From positions 20,210,213 to 20,274,212 of the forward strand of contig NC_092574.1 of the NCBI RefSeq assembly GCF_037975245.1: a stretch of DNA of 64,000 bases. Direction: 5' to 3'. This document shows, in pieces, positions 46,968 to 59,640 of this stretch. Position numbers and translations under genes: made by a program. The notes under the pieces were generated by a model. That model worked only from the letters and a program-made list of their open reading frames with translations. It was not told the origin of the DNA and did not search any database. Source of the DNA: Apostichopus japonicus. Lineage: Eukaryota; Echinodermata; Holothuroidea; Aspidochirotida; Stichopodidae. The first letter of the stretch is position 1; each line of letters starts with the position of its first letter.

Positions 46968-48390
46968 TCTCTGGTTCGCCCACCTAGGCCCAATATGGGC
47001 TATGTATGAACCCTGTTTGGTTAGCCCAGTTGTTTTTCAACTCTTCAAGTAACCGATAGCGTGTAAAATTAATTAATAAGGCATCAAATCACGCTGTATA
47101 TAAAATGTCATTACCATTTCATATCCTCGGTACAGAGCTTTGATATAGCCTATACACACATATTGGCTTCGAATCGCCATACAGACTGGCTTTATTGTCC
47201 AATGGTCGATTGTCGAAGAACGGAAGCAGTCGTAACAATAGACTATATTATATTTGAGACTGTATACAGAAACTTTAATTACTATGTATACCAAATGGAC
47301 ACGCGACCTCTGGAGAAACTTTGACCTTGACTGTTTACAATATTATATCAGTGTTTATTGATCGTGGTATTGATAAAGTAAATAAGTTTTTTTGGTCCAT
47401 TCATTATACAATAAATTCGTGATTACGTTATGTACAAATAGGGTCTGTGCAATAGCCTTTGCAATATTCTTTCTTCTTATAATCAACACAGTCGCGATGT
47501 TGCAGGCAATGCTTTGGTATTCAAACAAAAACAGTTAGCCATCAAAGGCCTTCCAGTTATCGATACGTGTTTAATTACAAACCAATCGTGTCCTTTATAT
47601 AGACGTAGTGCAAGAATGGTGACGTCAGCAGAGTACAGCTTGTTGAACTTTGAACATGGCTGATCATTTATTTGACTTCCTATATATAGCGGTCTTTGGA
47701 GGAAGCAATGATAGCCTTTAGCAATAAGAGCGAAGATGCGCGATGTGCCCCCCCCCCCTCCCCGTGAGCGAGGAAGCGCGAGGTGGGTTTAGGGTGCGAA
47801 AATGCGCGATGTTGGCTTCTTGTAGGATAAGGGTGGAATGATTTGGAGCCATGAGGAGATAACAGCACTTGCCGTTAAACTTGATCGTAGTATAGTAATA
47901 TACAATACTCTTGATTGTATAGACAGCTCATATAGGGCCCGTGGAGTAATCCCGGTGTAACCCCCCCCCCACCCATATATCCCATCCCATTGTCACTACC
48001 TCATGGCAATGGAACTACAAACGTCGAAGAATGGCGAGGATTTACGAAGCTAACGATATAAAGATGATGAACAAAACAAATCAAGCACGGAAAACTGATA
48101 GGGAAACTATATACACACATTTTATTGAAATTTTCTATTTTAAGAAAGAGACCCAAAAGTTTTGCTCTTTTGAAAGAGATCAAAGTTGGTATCGGTTTTA
48201 AATCACTTGTGCATGATCAGAAAATATGTATAGCTTATATGGGAAACAGGTATACCTTTGAGACTGTGAATAGAATACAAGTCTGTGTGTAGACTTAATA
48301 TGAAAGCTGCAGCTTGCGGACATCAACCAATACCGGTATTTATCATTTCTCAGATTTGAAAGCAAACCACTGTTTATTCAATTCTTAATT
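46963..48390. other. Non-coding region
   Basis: No gene recognised. A C run at about 47750-47758 and another near 47961-47970. Short open frames here look random. Confidence 0.4.
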
Positions 48391-48392
48391 CT

Positions 48393-48422
48393 ATCAGGGA
48401 GTTTCCATAACAACTCCCTGAT
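48393..48422. repeat. Palindrome related to the 25751 hairpin
   Basis: ATCAGGGAGTT (48393-48403) and its complement (48412-48422) are separated by 8 nt. The same arms and the TTCCATAAC-type loop sequence occur in the 25751-25799 hairpin in inverted form. Confidence 0.8.
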
Positions 48423-48609
48423 TCTATAGCTTCTTTATAAGAGGGGTCTTCATCTGTCTGCAGAATGTGAGCCTTTTCTGCAGGTTCATATAGTAAAACC
48501 TAGACTCCTGCAGGCTATCATAATTTCACTGTCTTTCTGGGTAACTTTGCCGAGAATCAATTATTTCTATGCTTCGTGAAAAAAAAAAGATGCAACAGGT
48601 CTTAAAGTG

Positions 48610-48775
48610 ATTTGTAGGTCATGGATAAGAAAAGTGATGAAAGATAATCAGAACAAATAAAGAGATGTTGTGTTATCTTATGAAAACGTTAAGAACAATA
48701 ATGGATAAGAACAGCGATGAAACATAATCAGAAGAAATAAAGAAATCTTGTGTTATCTTATGAAACCGTTAAGAT
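48610..48775. repeat. Tandem duplication, about 82-bp unit
   Basis: ATGGATAAGAAAAGTGATGA at 48619 recurs as ATGGATAAGAACAGCGATGA at 48701. The following text (AATCAGAA.AAATAAAGA.AT.TTGTGTTATCTTATGAAA) is also repeated. Several substitutions separate the units. Confidence 0.85.
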
Positions 48776-48779
48776 TAAA

Positions 48780-48835
48780 CTTGTCACACTTACGTGTCAC
48801 ACGTGTCAAACGTGTCACACGTGTCACACTTATAT
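48780..48835. repeat. Short tandem array of ACACGTGTC-type units
   Basis: Consecutive 9-mers close to ACACGTGTC, four or five in a row, containing the palindrome CACGTG. It is either a simple minisatellite or a cluster of E-box-like sites. No nearby gene gives it a function. Confidence 0.7.
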
Positions 48836-49499
48836 GTACTGTCACTATAAATAATTGAATGAAAATATGATGAATGTGATTTAAGAAAGGCGCCCTTCAT
48901 GGGGCGGATGTAGGATTTTAAAATGGAGGGGGAATGACCCTGGGATCCTGCTCACCCCCCCCCCCTCCGAAAAAAACAATAAATTTATAACGTGAAATGG
49001 TGAATTCTGAGGAATATTTAAGCTATTAGTTAGGTCTGTATTTTGGTATATACGAAAGAATGTGCTTGTCATGTATCTTGTCTAAATTAACCAGGTTCGT
49101 GTTAGGAATTTAAGGCAATTTTTGAGCTATCTTGTAAAATATGAAATCCAATAGAAGCTATTAGCCTATATAGAGCGTTTAAAGATTGACTCAACAAAAA
49201 CACAAAGTTGATTCAAAATACATGCCGCAGGCTTCGGGGCCTTGTAAAGGACTGGTCAGATAGATTCGTGGGGCAGGAAGGTGCTATTTAATGGATCGAG
49301 AGATTCCCTAATTTAACAATTTCTATATAGCACACAAATTTAAAAGAAATCTTTGCCGTAATAAATGTCATCTTGCAAACATTCGAAGGAAATTCGGAAG
49401 GGGTGAAAGTTGTCTATTGTCAGTTTCAGAGTATAGGCCTGTAATATGTTTGGTTCCTTGCCGGAACGGATGGAATCTATGTGATGGTGATGGCATTCG

Positions 49500-49520
49500 A
49501 GTGTGTGTGTGTGTGTGCGT
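49500..49520. repeat. (GT)n microsatellite
   Basis: A short GT tract with one GC step. Confidence 0.85.
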
Positions 49521-49549
49521 GTAAGTAGGTATATATGTCTGTGAAACTT

Positions 49550-49805
49550 GCTTGTAAACACGGTAACTGGTGGATTACTTCATACTTGGTATATTTGATC
49601 AGTATAATTGGGTACAAGAACATTATTGGTTTCTGTGAAGTTCAAAGGTCATTCAGGGTCAACAGAGGTCAAAGTCTGAAAAATTTGTGAACACGATAAC
49701 ACAAAAAGAACATCTTTGTTGAACTTCATACATGGTATACAAATCCAGCTTGGTGAGCCTACAGGAACCCTATTAGTCAAAGTCTGAAAATATAACTCAA
49801 GAAGT
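49550..49805. repeat. Diverged tandem repeat with AGGTCA/AACTTCATAC motifs
   Basis: Two related units of about 115-135 bp. Each contains GT(A/G)AACACG(G/A)TAAC, then ACTTCATAC(T/A)TGGTAT, then TCAAAGTCTGAAAA. AAAGGTCATTCAGGGTCAAC with a further AGGTCA follows in unit 1. Looks like a member of a dispersed minisatellite class. Non-coding. Confidence 0.65.
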
Positions 49806-52800
49806 TTACGAAAAAAGAAAGAGAAAGTCAATCATGGGAAGAAGTGGTATTATGTTCACTCCTAAGAGAGATAATGCGATACCCCTACCCTTTCACTTCC
49901 CTCTCCTTCTGCCTCTCCCTCTCCCTCTCACACCCCAAAATGAACATGTTTTACTTCACATTTTCAGTTGTAAGTCCAGTAACTTTTGCAATGCCCTGTA
50001 ATTGCAAAATATCAATAAATGCTTGAAGAATGTCTTCAAGCAAACTGTGTCTTCAGGTATGTCTTCAAGTGCATCTTCGTACTCATAGTACTGAACAGTT
50101 CTGTCCCGTTTCTTGTATTCAAATTAGGCTATATATCCCCCGCCTGCATAAGAAAGCGTATATGCTGTGTACCTAGAATCTGTTAGAAATGTTGAGATAT
50201 TTGATATTTACGAAATAAAATAACGAACTTTTTTCAAAAGTTTTAAACATCACCTGTGGCATTAATCTGGACTATGTAAATGAATAATGTAATTACGAAG
50301 ACAACCTTCTTCATGAAGAAGGGGCTGACAGGGGAATGGACGGGTTTAGTCCGGGTTGCGAACAAACTTTTGATCTGTAAAATTATGCGTTGGCCTGTAT
50401 TAGGTATGACAATATTGGTTTAATTTAATGACAAGAAAAGTGCAGTAAATGTTGTGCACTAGTTTGTATAGGATCTTTGCATTCATTGTTCTCATTAAGA
50501 AAGTCACCCAAGATCGTGCAAGATCGTGCTCACGAACACCAAACGAAGTGTTCCGGTCTCAACCCCCCCCCCCCCCCCAAGTCTCGTTGAAGGCATGGTA
50601 CAGCTTAATACGATGGAAATTCAACAAAGTAATTGTGAAATTCGCTGCCAGAGACCATTATTACTGGACAATGTTTCATGGCAGTTATACTTACACCCAT
50701 CGTGATAATGAAAAGTTAATGAATCACTTTGTTCGCTGCTGATGTTACGTTACGGTATATACCGTACGCGAGCAAAACAATAACCAGATAACGAAATCAA
50801 CAGGGGTTATCGTAGCAGTATTCAATCCAGCAATTTAAACAGTCTTTTGTTGTGAACAATGTAGAAGAATGTGACAATGAAGATGGTCTAGTGAGTGTAT
50901 GTTTACTATGGACGTGCTATAATGACAATCGATACGAGACCCGGTAGGGCGTACCAGGAAGGTACGTTTACATCTCATTCAGGGGTTTGACACGCTCACG
51001 AGAGCTCTGATGGCCTTTTCGAGAGAAAAAAATGATAGAAAGTCACCTATAATGTTCAAACTTCAAAAAGCGTTTTAAGACGACTTACAGACCACCTGGG
51101 CCTCTCTTAGATGTTTATTTGTCTAATTGAACCCTTAATGAAAGTATGATGTTAAGTGTCAAAACATCCAGGAAAATACTTTACAAAAACTCAAAAAACT
51201 TTGGAGCAATACTGATCATATTTAGCACCTGTATGTACAAGGCACTTCCGGCCCTCTCGGCCATGAGGCATAGAGGTGATATCTGTAACAAAAACGACAA
51301 GACAAATATGCGTATCATTTGCGTACAGTCAGGACCGGTGCTAGGCAAAATCATATTTTGACTTCGTAAAGACGGAAGAAACATTAAATCTTCACTAGGC
51401 TAAAAAGCTGACCAAACGACCAGAAGTTATTGGAAGCGAACCCTCAATGTGCTCAACTTAAGAACACAGTACTAGCTAACACAGTGAATTAAACTATATG
51501 GAAAGGGTGTGCCACAATAATATCCCACATAGGGCCTATAAATATATGCACGTTTCATAAATCAAATGAAATCCGCCCCTATTTTTTTTACAGCATAATC
51601 ATGCAGGGGGTCATTAACCAATGAACCTAACCTAATTTTTGGTAGTTTTCGGTCATTTATACGAATATATGACAAGTTAATTATACCTGCATGGAGCAAA
51701 ATTGTTAGTAATAAAATATGAATAGAGAAAAGTATACGAGCTAAGCGCATGACTAATTGTCAATAGGTAATTGGCAGTAAAAAAAACGCAAAAAAAATCG
51801 CGATGAATATTTAATTACTCTTTCTTCTTGTGGATATTTTTTTATACCTGAACTTACTGTATTTATCAGAATTTGCAGGTATTTAAAAAGCCTGTGGGTT
51901 ATTTTGTGTTAATGTAGGGTATAGTTCATTGCCTTTAATTAACACGTTTTAAGTGTTGTTGTTATAATATCAATAGAAAAGGGAACTATCTTTTATCTGT
52001 GTAGTCTAAGAGAGTAAAGATAGCGCCAGATACACAACCGTGCATATATACGCATTCACTATTTTTCAGGTGTAGAGCGATATCGAATTCGACTAGCATT
52101 TTGATTGAGACCGACTAAGTGACTTGCCGAGCAACAATATGAAAAGTAAACCAACAAAAGTGGCAGTTTGTTTCATGTTGTTCTTGGCTGGGACAACGGG
52201 GGATGGGGGTGAGGGGGTGAAATTCCCCCGGCAGATGAAGCACTTGGAGACATTTATTGTTCTTTCGCTTTCTTAAAAAGAGAAACTTCCAGAAGCAGTG
52301 ACATTTGTTTGCCTTTATTTTAGCCAAATATGGGAAATGTAGATGGAAGGGAGAAACAGAGGGAACGATTTAATTATATTCTTCTTCAGTTTTGCTTTAT
52401 GCCCATGACGGCATAAGACCCACGATTGAATTGGCTCCAATTTGAAAACGGCATCGATTTGTGACCGACTTTTGATTTTCGCTAAGTTGGGGGTGGGGAT
52501 GGGGAGGGGTGTGACACCCACACACACCCCGTATGTACGCCCCTGTATAAAGCGTAAATAATTATGAATACAAGTCTATATATACATATCAATGCCACGC
52601 TGCAGTAGTTCTATATCAAGTGATATTGGTTCCCATGCGCTATATCCTCCGGTAGGACAAACGTCTAAAATTAGAATTGTTCAGAAACGGAGTCGATTTT
52701 GGCATTTGCATGGGTCGTGACAGAGAGGGAGAAAGTAGCATATGATTTCATGGTATGAGAATAGTCAGTCTTTGCATGGGTACAGGGGATAATTTTGTTC

Positions 52801-55392
52801 AGGTACACCCTCCTACATGGTTCTCTGTTAAACAACATGGAACTGTCTTAGGAATGTTATGTTTTTGCACGATGAGATCGGACAGGGAAGGGTACAGGTT
52901 GGGATGATACGTGGAGTAGGAGAATCCATACCCTAATATCTAGTGTTATTCTGGATTGGCTAAGATTGGGGGATTACGCGATTCTCTAGACGCATGCATC
53001 CTTCACTTCTCCGTCACAACGATTTCCGTGGAACGCCGTCATCATCGATTGTATATGAACGATTGTATATCACTAATTTATATACCGTTGGCTCTTATAG
53101 TGGGTACCTAAAATATGAATATCGCCTCTCTGATATAGGACCCTATATACTAACATAGGATCGGTTAGCAAACAGTGTACCTCATCGACCAATTCCATGA
53201 CCGTTAAGTGTATATGTCTGTCGTACCAAAAGACATTGTCTGCACAGTAGGTGCCAAGCCGTAACCATGGTATCACTCTAACCTTTTATCAACTTGTCTA
53301 CACCATAAAAAGTTTACCCGTTTAACTAAAAAGCGACGACCCCGAATCATAAATATTGTCACCAATTGTATAATATATGCCTATATAGTAGATTCCTCAA
53401 AATCTTATAACAATGGCCACCCAAGCACGGTTATGGAGGAAATTATTCTCGGAGTAACGTTTTGTGATGTCACAGATCAGGAAGGTGCAAGGTGGCCATC
53501 GAAATTGTAACAAACGAGTTAAAATCGCCTCTCTACCGTGTAAGTATAAGACTTCTCCAGACATTTCTTTGTATAGCAAGATTGCTCTTTTCACACTTGT
53601 AAGTGTTCTGTGTTGTGATACTCCGGAACAAATATAACAATACAATAAAACACGTTTAATATAGCTCCAGGGCGCTTCTTTTCTCGACATAAAGAAAAGA
53701 AAGGAGGAAAATCGGTTGAATAACTTTGGCGCAATTTAAAGGGTTTGATTGACTGTCGGATTTAGGGCTACGGCACGCTGTGAGTTCGGGATTACGTTTT
53801 AATGAGACGATTGCAGAATGGATTCGGGTCATGGCTTGGATGAAAAGATATGTGATTGAACGTTAATGTAATCTTAAAGGGTGTTTAGAATACAGGTGCA
53901 CGACAAGCCCTCCGGCAGGAGGTTCCTTGGTATCATGAGGATAAGACGGGAGGAAAAAGAGAGGAAAAGGAAAGAGGTATAGCGCAGTTTTCTATTGCTT
54001 CTGAGAGCAGGGAGTTAAACTTGCTATGATAATTACTACCTAGTAACGAGCCTTCGGCATCATTCACAAACATGAGCAAATACAAAGACAATAGACAAAG
54101 TTATTTTTGTTGATTGAATCAATAACTACTCCCTATAGGCTATGCGCACATAATATGCATTCACTGCACCATTTTACAGCAGGGGGAAGTGTAACAGGGT
54201 CATTACTGCTTCACGCTAGTGTCCTATACAGTTTTCTTGTTAGAGTTACGTACAAAGGCTTGAAGACATTGCCTCTAAATATAATCTATTCAAGTTAAAA
54301 GATTAAAACATATGCCTCAAAATTCTAGCCGGTGTTGAAAAATACTTACAGGTTTCAACGGTGCTTTATTGAATATTCTGATTTTCCGAACTATTGCAAG
54401 TTATTAAAAAGTGTAGTAAATGAGAGACAATAACATGTTTCATAGCCCAGACTGGTGTCGCAGTAATATTTAAATTACAATTGCACATAGTGAGCAAGTT
54501 TACGCTAATACTTATTATTAACTGAGGCCGATGACGTAATACGTAGACTCACTGCAGTAAGTCAAACAATGTACACTATCTCTATCATTATTAAAGCATA
54601 ACGCATGTAGAGTCGAGGTTGAGCCTATCAATTCAATATGTCATCAACAATCTCAGAAGTCAAACACTTCACATTATAAATGTATATAAAGCTAACGCGT
54701 GCCAAGTTTTCCAGAGTTAAAACACTTCAGTTGTCCAAAATGCGCAATGTAGTATATTGACAGACAGTAAACAGACATAAGATGACACACACACACAGAC
54801 GCAAAATTGTAGGTAAATATGAGAATTTTTGGTTCTTGAACTTCTTGCTTTATGCGTGTATTTTACGTCATATTCACTGAAAGTACTATCATTCTTCCCA
54901 TCATATTTGGTAAAATATTTGGTTCAATTTTCGGCTGTTCGAAAACGTCAAGTTGAATACCTATAAGAACGATATTGAGTTTGAACATTAACAAATTCAG
55001 TGAGGCTTTCAACAGCCTCCGAGTAGACGACTTATACGAAACCTGAAATGTCTCGTTGAATTTAGTCGTTTCTTGTTTTGGCCTTAATTTGAATGAATAA
55101 TTCACAAAATGAAAGATGAAGGGACTTGAGAACTCTTGAAATCATCAAGAGCAGCCGTAAGACATCCCGAAGAGCTCTAAAAGTCACTCAAGTTGTCTCG
55201 CGATGAATAATTTGGTGAGAAGCAAATCAGTTTATATATTTCCTATGATTGACCTTGTACGTGATTCACAACTAACTTACTCAGGAATGACGGAATCGAA
55301 GGATATGGAACATGTCCTCTCGATTTTTTTGTCTTTATTGAATACTTAAAGGCAGACTCCAATTTTAAAGGCATAAAGTTATAATATATAGC

Positions 55393-55395
<3 letters not shown>
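49806..55395. other. Non-coding region, no gene recognised
   Basis: About 5.6 kb without recognisable coding or RNA genes. A C run of about 17 lies at 50562-50578. Short open frames show no conserved features. Confidence 0.4.

Positions 55396-55449
<54 letters not shown>
55396..55449. repeat. (TA)n microsatellite
   Basis: About 27 uninterrupted TA units. Confidence 0.95.
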
Positions 55450-55452
<3 letters not shown>

Positions 55453-56990
55453 GTAGAAACAGAAAAGTGAAAGGTCTCTTCCTAACCGGATGACCACAAC
55501 GTATTCGTTATTTGAAAACAAATAGTCTTGATCTCTTTAACATGGTAATTGAATTTGTTGATATAGCAAGCTGTGTCCTTTGTTAATGTATCAAAAAATG
55601 TCCCCCCCCCCTCCCTCCCGGTACAGTTCTTATGATCTATTCATGTCTGGGGAGCTAATGGCATCCTACTGAGGCGTCCTCTACATTCAACCGATTTTGC
55701 ATTCTTTGCTACGAAAAAAAGAGATTATAATAAATAAAAAAAACATCTTTGGACGTAGATTCATCTTGCAAGGTTTTGTCCTGTCAGCCATACAAACTTA
55801 TCTGGACTAATTTAAAAATGGTGTAAGTTGATCGCTTCTTTGTGTTGAGGTTTATCTGCGAATCACCAAGATGCCCCATGTGAGTAACCAGAAACCTGAA
55901 CAATTATGCTAGAGCAGTAAACTGCTTATTGGAAAGAACTGCTGGGAATGTTGGCAAGAAAAAGTCAGAGCGATCCTGCATGAAGTTCTAGAATATTAAG
56001 ATTACTTTAAGGTCTCGACCCAAATATAGAATTATGAAAGAGGCTATAATAAAGTCTAGGATACGACAACAGCTTCTTATATTGATTTGCTAGTATTGGA
56101 TGGCTTAGCCTGTCATACAGATAATGACTCGAAGAAGAGAGGGAAACGATCTCTTTACTTCGCCCTAACTGCTCAGTTTCCCTCCTTATTTCGCTTTTCA
56201 TGCACGTTGTTACCATGCGCGTGGATTTGGGCCGCTTGTTTTAGCCAATACTCGAGAAAACTCAGAGAAGAGGGTACACAAGTAATCGGTCAGATCATTT
56301 CTTCTTTATTCCATGTCTCCCCAACCCCCCCCCCCCCCCACCCCTCCTACCGAATATCACCCTTTTACAAACCTGTTCTTCCCATCCCGTCAACCCTCAG
56401 CCTCGCAGATACTACACTGTCTCTTTCCACAACCTTAACTTAACACCCCCCCCCCCTTCCAGTTTCTCCCCTGTTTACATTTCATACTTTCTTTCCCACG
56501 GCGTCTTCTTTCTCCAGCCATGCCCCGTTCAACCTCATAACAAATACCTCATCTACGTTTCCATTTTTCAATTTCTTTAATTCTGTGCTTCAACTGTTCC
56601 ACTAGATAAAATAAAGAGCACTCGGATTTTCAAAGGTTTTCATATATAATCGCCTCGTACCAGATACATACTTTACTGCATGTTGTGTGTACAGTATTGA
56701 GAACCAGCGAGCTCGGACCATACTCGAACATCTTCCCGTATGAACGCAAATCGGTCCGTGATATTTCTGTCATTCGCAATCATTCACCGTTCTTATCTTT
56801 GGACAAACATTCTTGATCTCTCGTAAATTTTTGGTGACCTGACGAGGTGAAATCTATCAAAACAGACGGTGTTGCACGCCTAAGTGATCCTGAATTCCTT
56901 GTTACTTCAGACTTAGTCCGAACGTAGTATGGCTGAGATGTACAGGTAACACCAAAATGCAGATTGTACTTTTGCGTTCCTTAGCAACCT
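55450..56990. other. Non-coding region with C-rich runs
   Basis: No gene recognised. C runs near 55602-55611, 56325-56339 and 56444-56456 within pyrimidine-rich sequence. Confidence 0.4.
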
Positions 56991-56994
56991 GCGT

Positions 56995-57299
56995 GTGTAT
57001 ATATCATGCGGACTGTCGTTCGTGGTGCCTTTAAGAGGAGGACATCATGATGATTGTAGTTCCTCCTCTCATCAATAGGATATGGATGATACCGACTGCA
57101 GTTCGTCTTGCATTTCAGGAGGATATCATTCTGAATTTCTGATTGCAGTTTGTCAAGAATTATGGAGGATTTAAAAGCGACTACAATTCGTCCTGCCCTC
57201 ATGTTGATTGCAGTATACCTCCTGTATTCACACACAACTGTAATTTGGCAAATGTTTTGGAGGCGATCGTTCGGACTGCAGATCGCCGATACTTTCAGA

Positions 57300-57357
<58 letters not shown>

Positions 57358-57700
57358 TGTCGATTTCTGTTCGTTCTGCAATCAAGAGGATATCCCACTG
57401 ACTGCAATTGTTCAAAGCATGTTAGGATGATATCACGTGGACTGTAGTTAGTTGTGCATTCAAGAGGACATCATAACTTAATTCATTTTGAATTTAAAAG
57501 AAATATCATACTGATCGAAGTTTGTCGTGCATTCAGTATAGGACACACACTGACTGAAAGTGTTCAAGCAATTAGCTGGATTAATTATATTAATTATTAA
57601 TTATTAATTAGCTGGATATCATAATAGTATGATTTTATTCAGCGGATATGATATTGACTGCAGCCGTCTTGTATTTATTTGGAATAGACATCAACGTAAT
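56995..57700. repeat. Degenerate tandem repeat, about 50-bp unit
   Basis: The phrase AGGAGGATATCAT, then GACTGCAGTTCGTC, then TGCATTCA recurs in altered form a dozen or so times, for example near 57030, 57115, 57190, 57380, 57430 and 57650. An (AT)24 tract has expanded inside it at 57308-57355. It is non-coding; short frames across it are interrupted and low-complexity. Confidence 0.7.
57308..57355. repeat. (AT)n microsatellite
   Basis: About 24 AT units, preceded by eight A residues. Confidence 0.95.
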
Positions 57701-59385
57701 TACATGGCCACGATAAATATGTTTTATGATCAAGAAAAAGTATAAGAAACAAAATAAGCACTTAGGGTATAGGCAACAAAATAAGCACTAAGGGAAGCCT
57801 ACAATATATTTACATGGTTGTTATGTAACTTGCATATACAATTATGGACGGATTTTGTCTGATCATGCTACCATCCAATTAACTGTACATTTTGAGTGAG
57901 GCAAAATACTGTATACTTGGGACGTTCATACGGGAGGACGGGCACCTTTTAGTTAATCGAGTGACTTGGCGGGAATGTTTTGCGTATACAGTTGTAAACA
58001 GTAACGTGTTACACGAAACGCATCTACCACCTTTAAGTTTCTCTTTGAGAGCTTTTGAACCATACGTAGTACTGTTTGTTCCTAATGAAGTAATATGAGT
58101 TCAGTATGATGTTGCTACATATACCCATTCTGAGAAAAAAGTCCCTGACGTCGTGATAATTGCAGTATATCGCGTGGTTTAGTGCGTTGTCAATATGGCA
58201 GCTAGTTTCTATTACGGTATTGATTAATCACAACTTAAATATTAATCTATGTGCAACATATTTTCAAGATGACACAGTTTGAAGTCATATGATCGAGCCA
58301 GTAATGCGATAAGGGGGTCATAAGAGTGTAAAGTTGCACTGTTCTCGTTCCTCTTATAGCTCGGCCTGGTGGCACTTATTGGTGATCGAAACATCACCAA
58401 CATAATAAAACAGAACGTTGTGGCTGGAAGTGTAGCTGAAAGGGGTTTTGTTGCTTCAGTTGCAGAATAAAACCTTTTCTGTAACTGGAGCTATGCGTCC
58501 AACTTTCAGTTCAAGCAAAAATAAAATAAAAACAGCCTCAACGTGGTTAACTTACTTCAACCCAGGGGAGGGGGGGGGGGAGTATACAAATGAATAAATA
58601 TATTGAAACAGTCTCCGAGAGACACATGCAGACGGTACATAGAAGTCTTAGATTAGTCTAGTATATACACGACTCTAAGATGTTCGTATGGTTTAATATA
58701 CTATAATAAGTTTCTGTATATATTTATTAATTATTAAGTAAATTTCTGTATGTATATATTTAGGAAATTTAAAACAAACGCGCTTATACTCCTCTACATA
58801 AATTTCATTTTTGTATTATGATAACGTGCATTGGTGTGATATCTTATGGTTATGTATAGACATACTGAATCGTGTTATATATGTTATTCTGTTTCCCCCA
58901 CGAGACATTATAAGATATACCTACCAGTTGCGCTGCTGGATATGTGTAGGCAGTTCGGTCACATAACTAACACCGAAATAACGTTTTAATTATGTACGAC
59001 ATTAACATTAAAAATCCTAGACATAGAATGAATAATGATGTGTGCTTATATAGTACCGTACCGATCACTCCTTCAAATTTAGCTTATGTGCTTTGGTCAC
59101 GGATGATTGGTCTAGCCTCCCAACTGAACGAGCCTAGGGAGATAATTTCTATACTGGAAATGTCAACCCCCTAACGGCTATATGAATAATTCGATCGGTT
59201 GTAGGGCCATAAATATCATCAGAAAATTGGAAAATTATTGATATAATTGATTTTCCTCAAGCCTTAATTCATTCACGGTTGGATTTTTATTTTGTCTGAA
59301 GGGATAATACTCGTGCTCGTAAATAATGAGATAAATAGGTTGATGATTGTAACCCTGTAGTTATTTACCAGGATGCAGTAGATTT
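57701..59385. other. Non-coding region
   Basis: No gene recognised. A G run lies near 58568-58580. Open frames are short and without family features. Confidence 0.4.
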
Positions 59386-59640
59386 ATGTATGTATGTATG
59401 TATGTATTTTAGATCCTCCTGCAAGCAGGAACTCGCGAAGAAGCCATCATTGGCATACCAAAGCCGCAAGGTGACCGAAGTCAGTCTCTTAGATTCATAT
59501 TTTAACGTCCATGATTATGAATTGTCAATTGTCAACAACTCTTGTAACTGGACGACTTATAAATTAATCTTGGGAGTGACTCGAACTCGGGACCTTATGA
59601 TTGGAAGGCACCGGCGTCAACCACTGAGCTAACACTCCCT
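59386..59640 (-). mobile_element. tRNA-derived SINE, about 250 bp
   Basis: On the minus strand the head (59639-59572, 68 nt) is tRNA-like. A 7-bp acceptor stem pairs GGGAGTG with CACTCCC. There is an A-box TTAGCTCAGTGG (plus-strand 59621-59632) and a B-box GAGTTCGAGTC (59578-59588), the two internal Pol III promoter boxes. A unique body of about 165 nt follows, then a tail of ATAC repeats (59386-59407), the usual SINE 3' simple repeat. The D arm is imperfect, so this is not a working tRNA gene. Mobilisation would depend on a partner LINE. No clear target duplication seen. Confidence 0.75.

Noticed and set aside
48780-48835. CRISPR-like array from regularly repeated ACGTGTC units
   Set aside because: Units abut without unique spacers, and the DNA is clearly animal.
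59572-59639. Functional tRNA gene on the minus strand
   Set aside because: The D arm is imperfect, the total length is short, and a SINE body plus ATAC tail follows directly.
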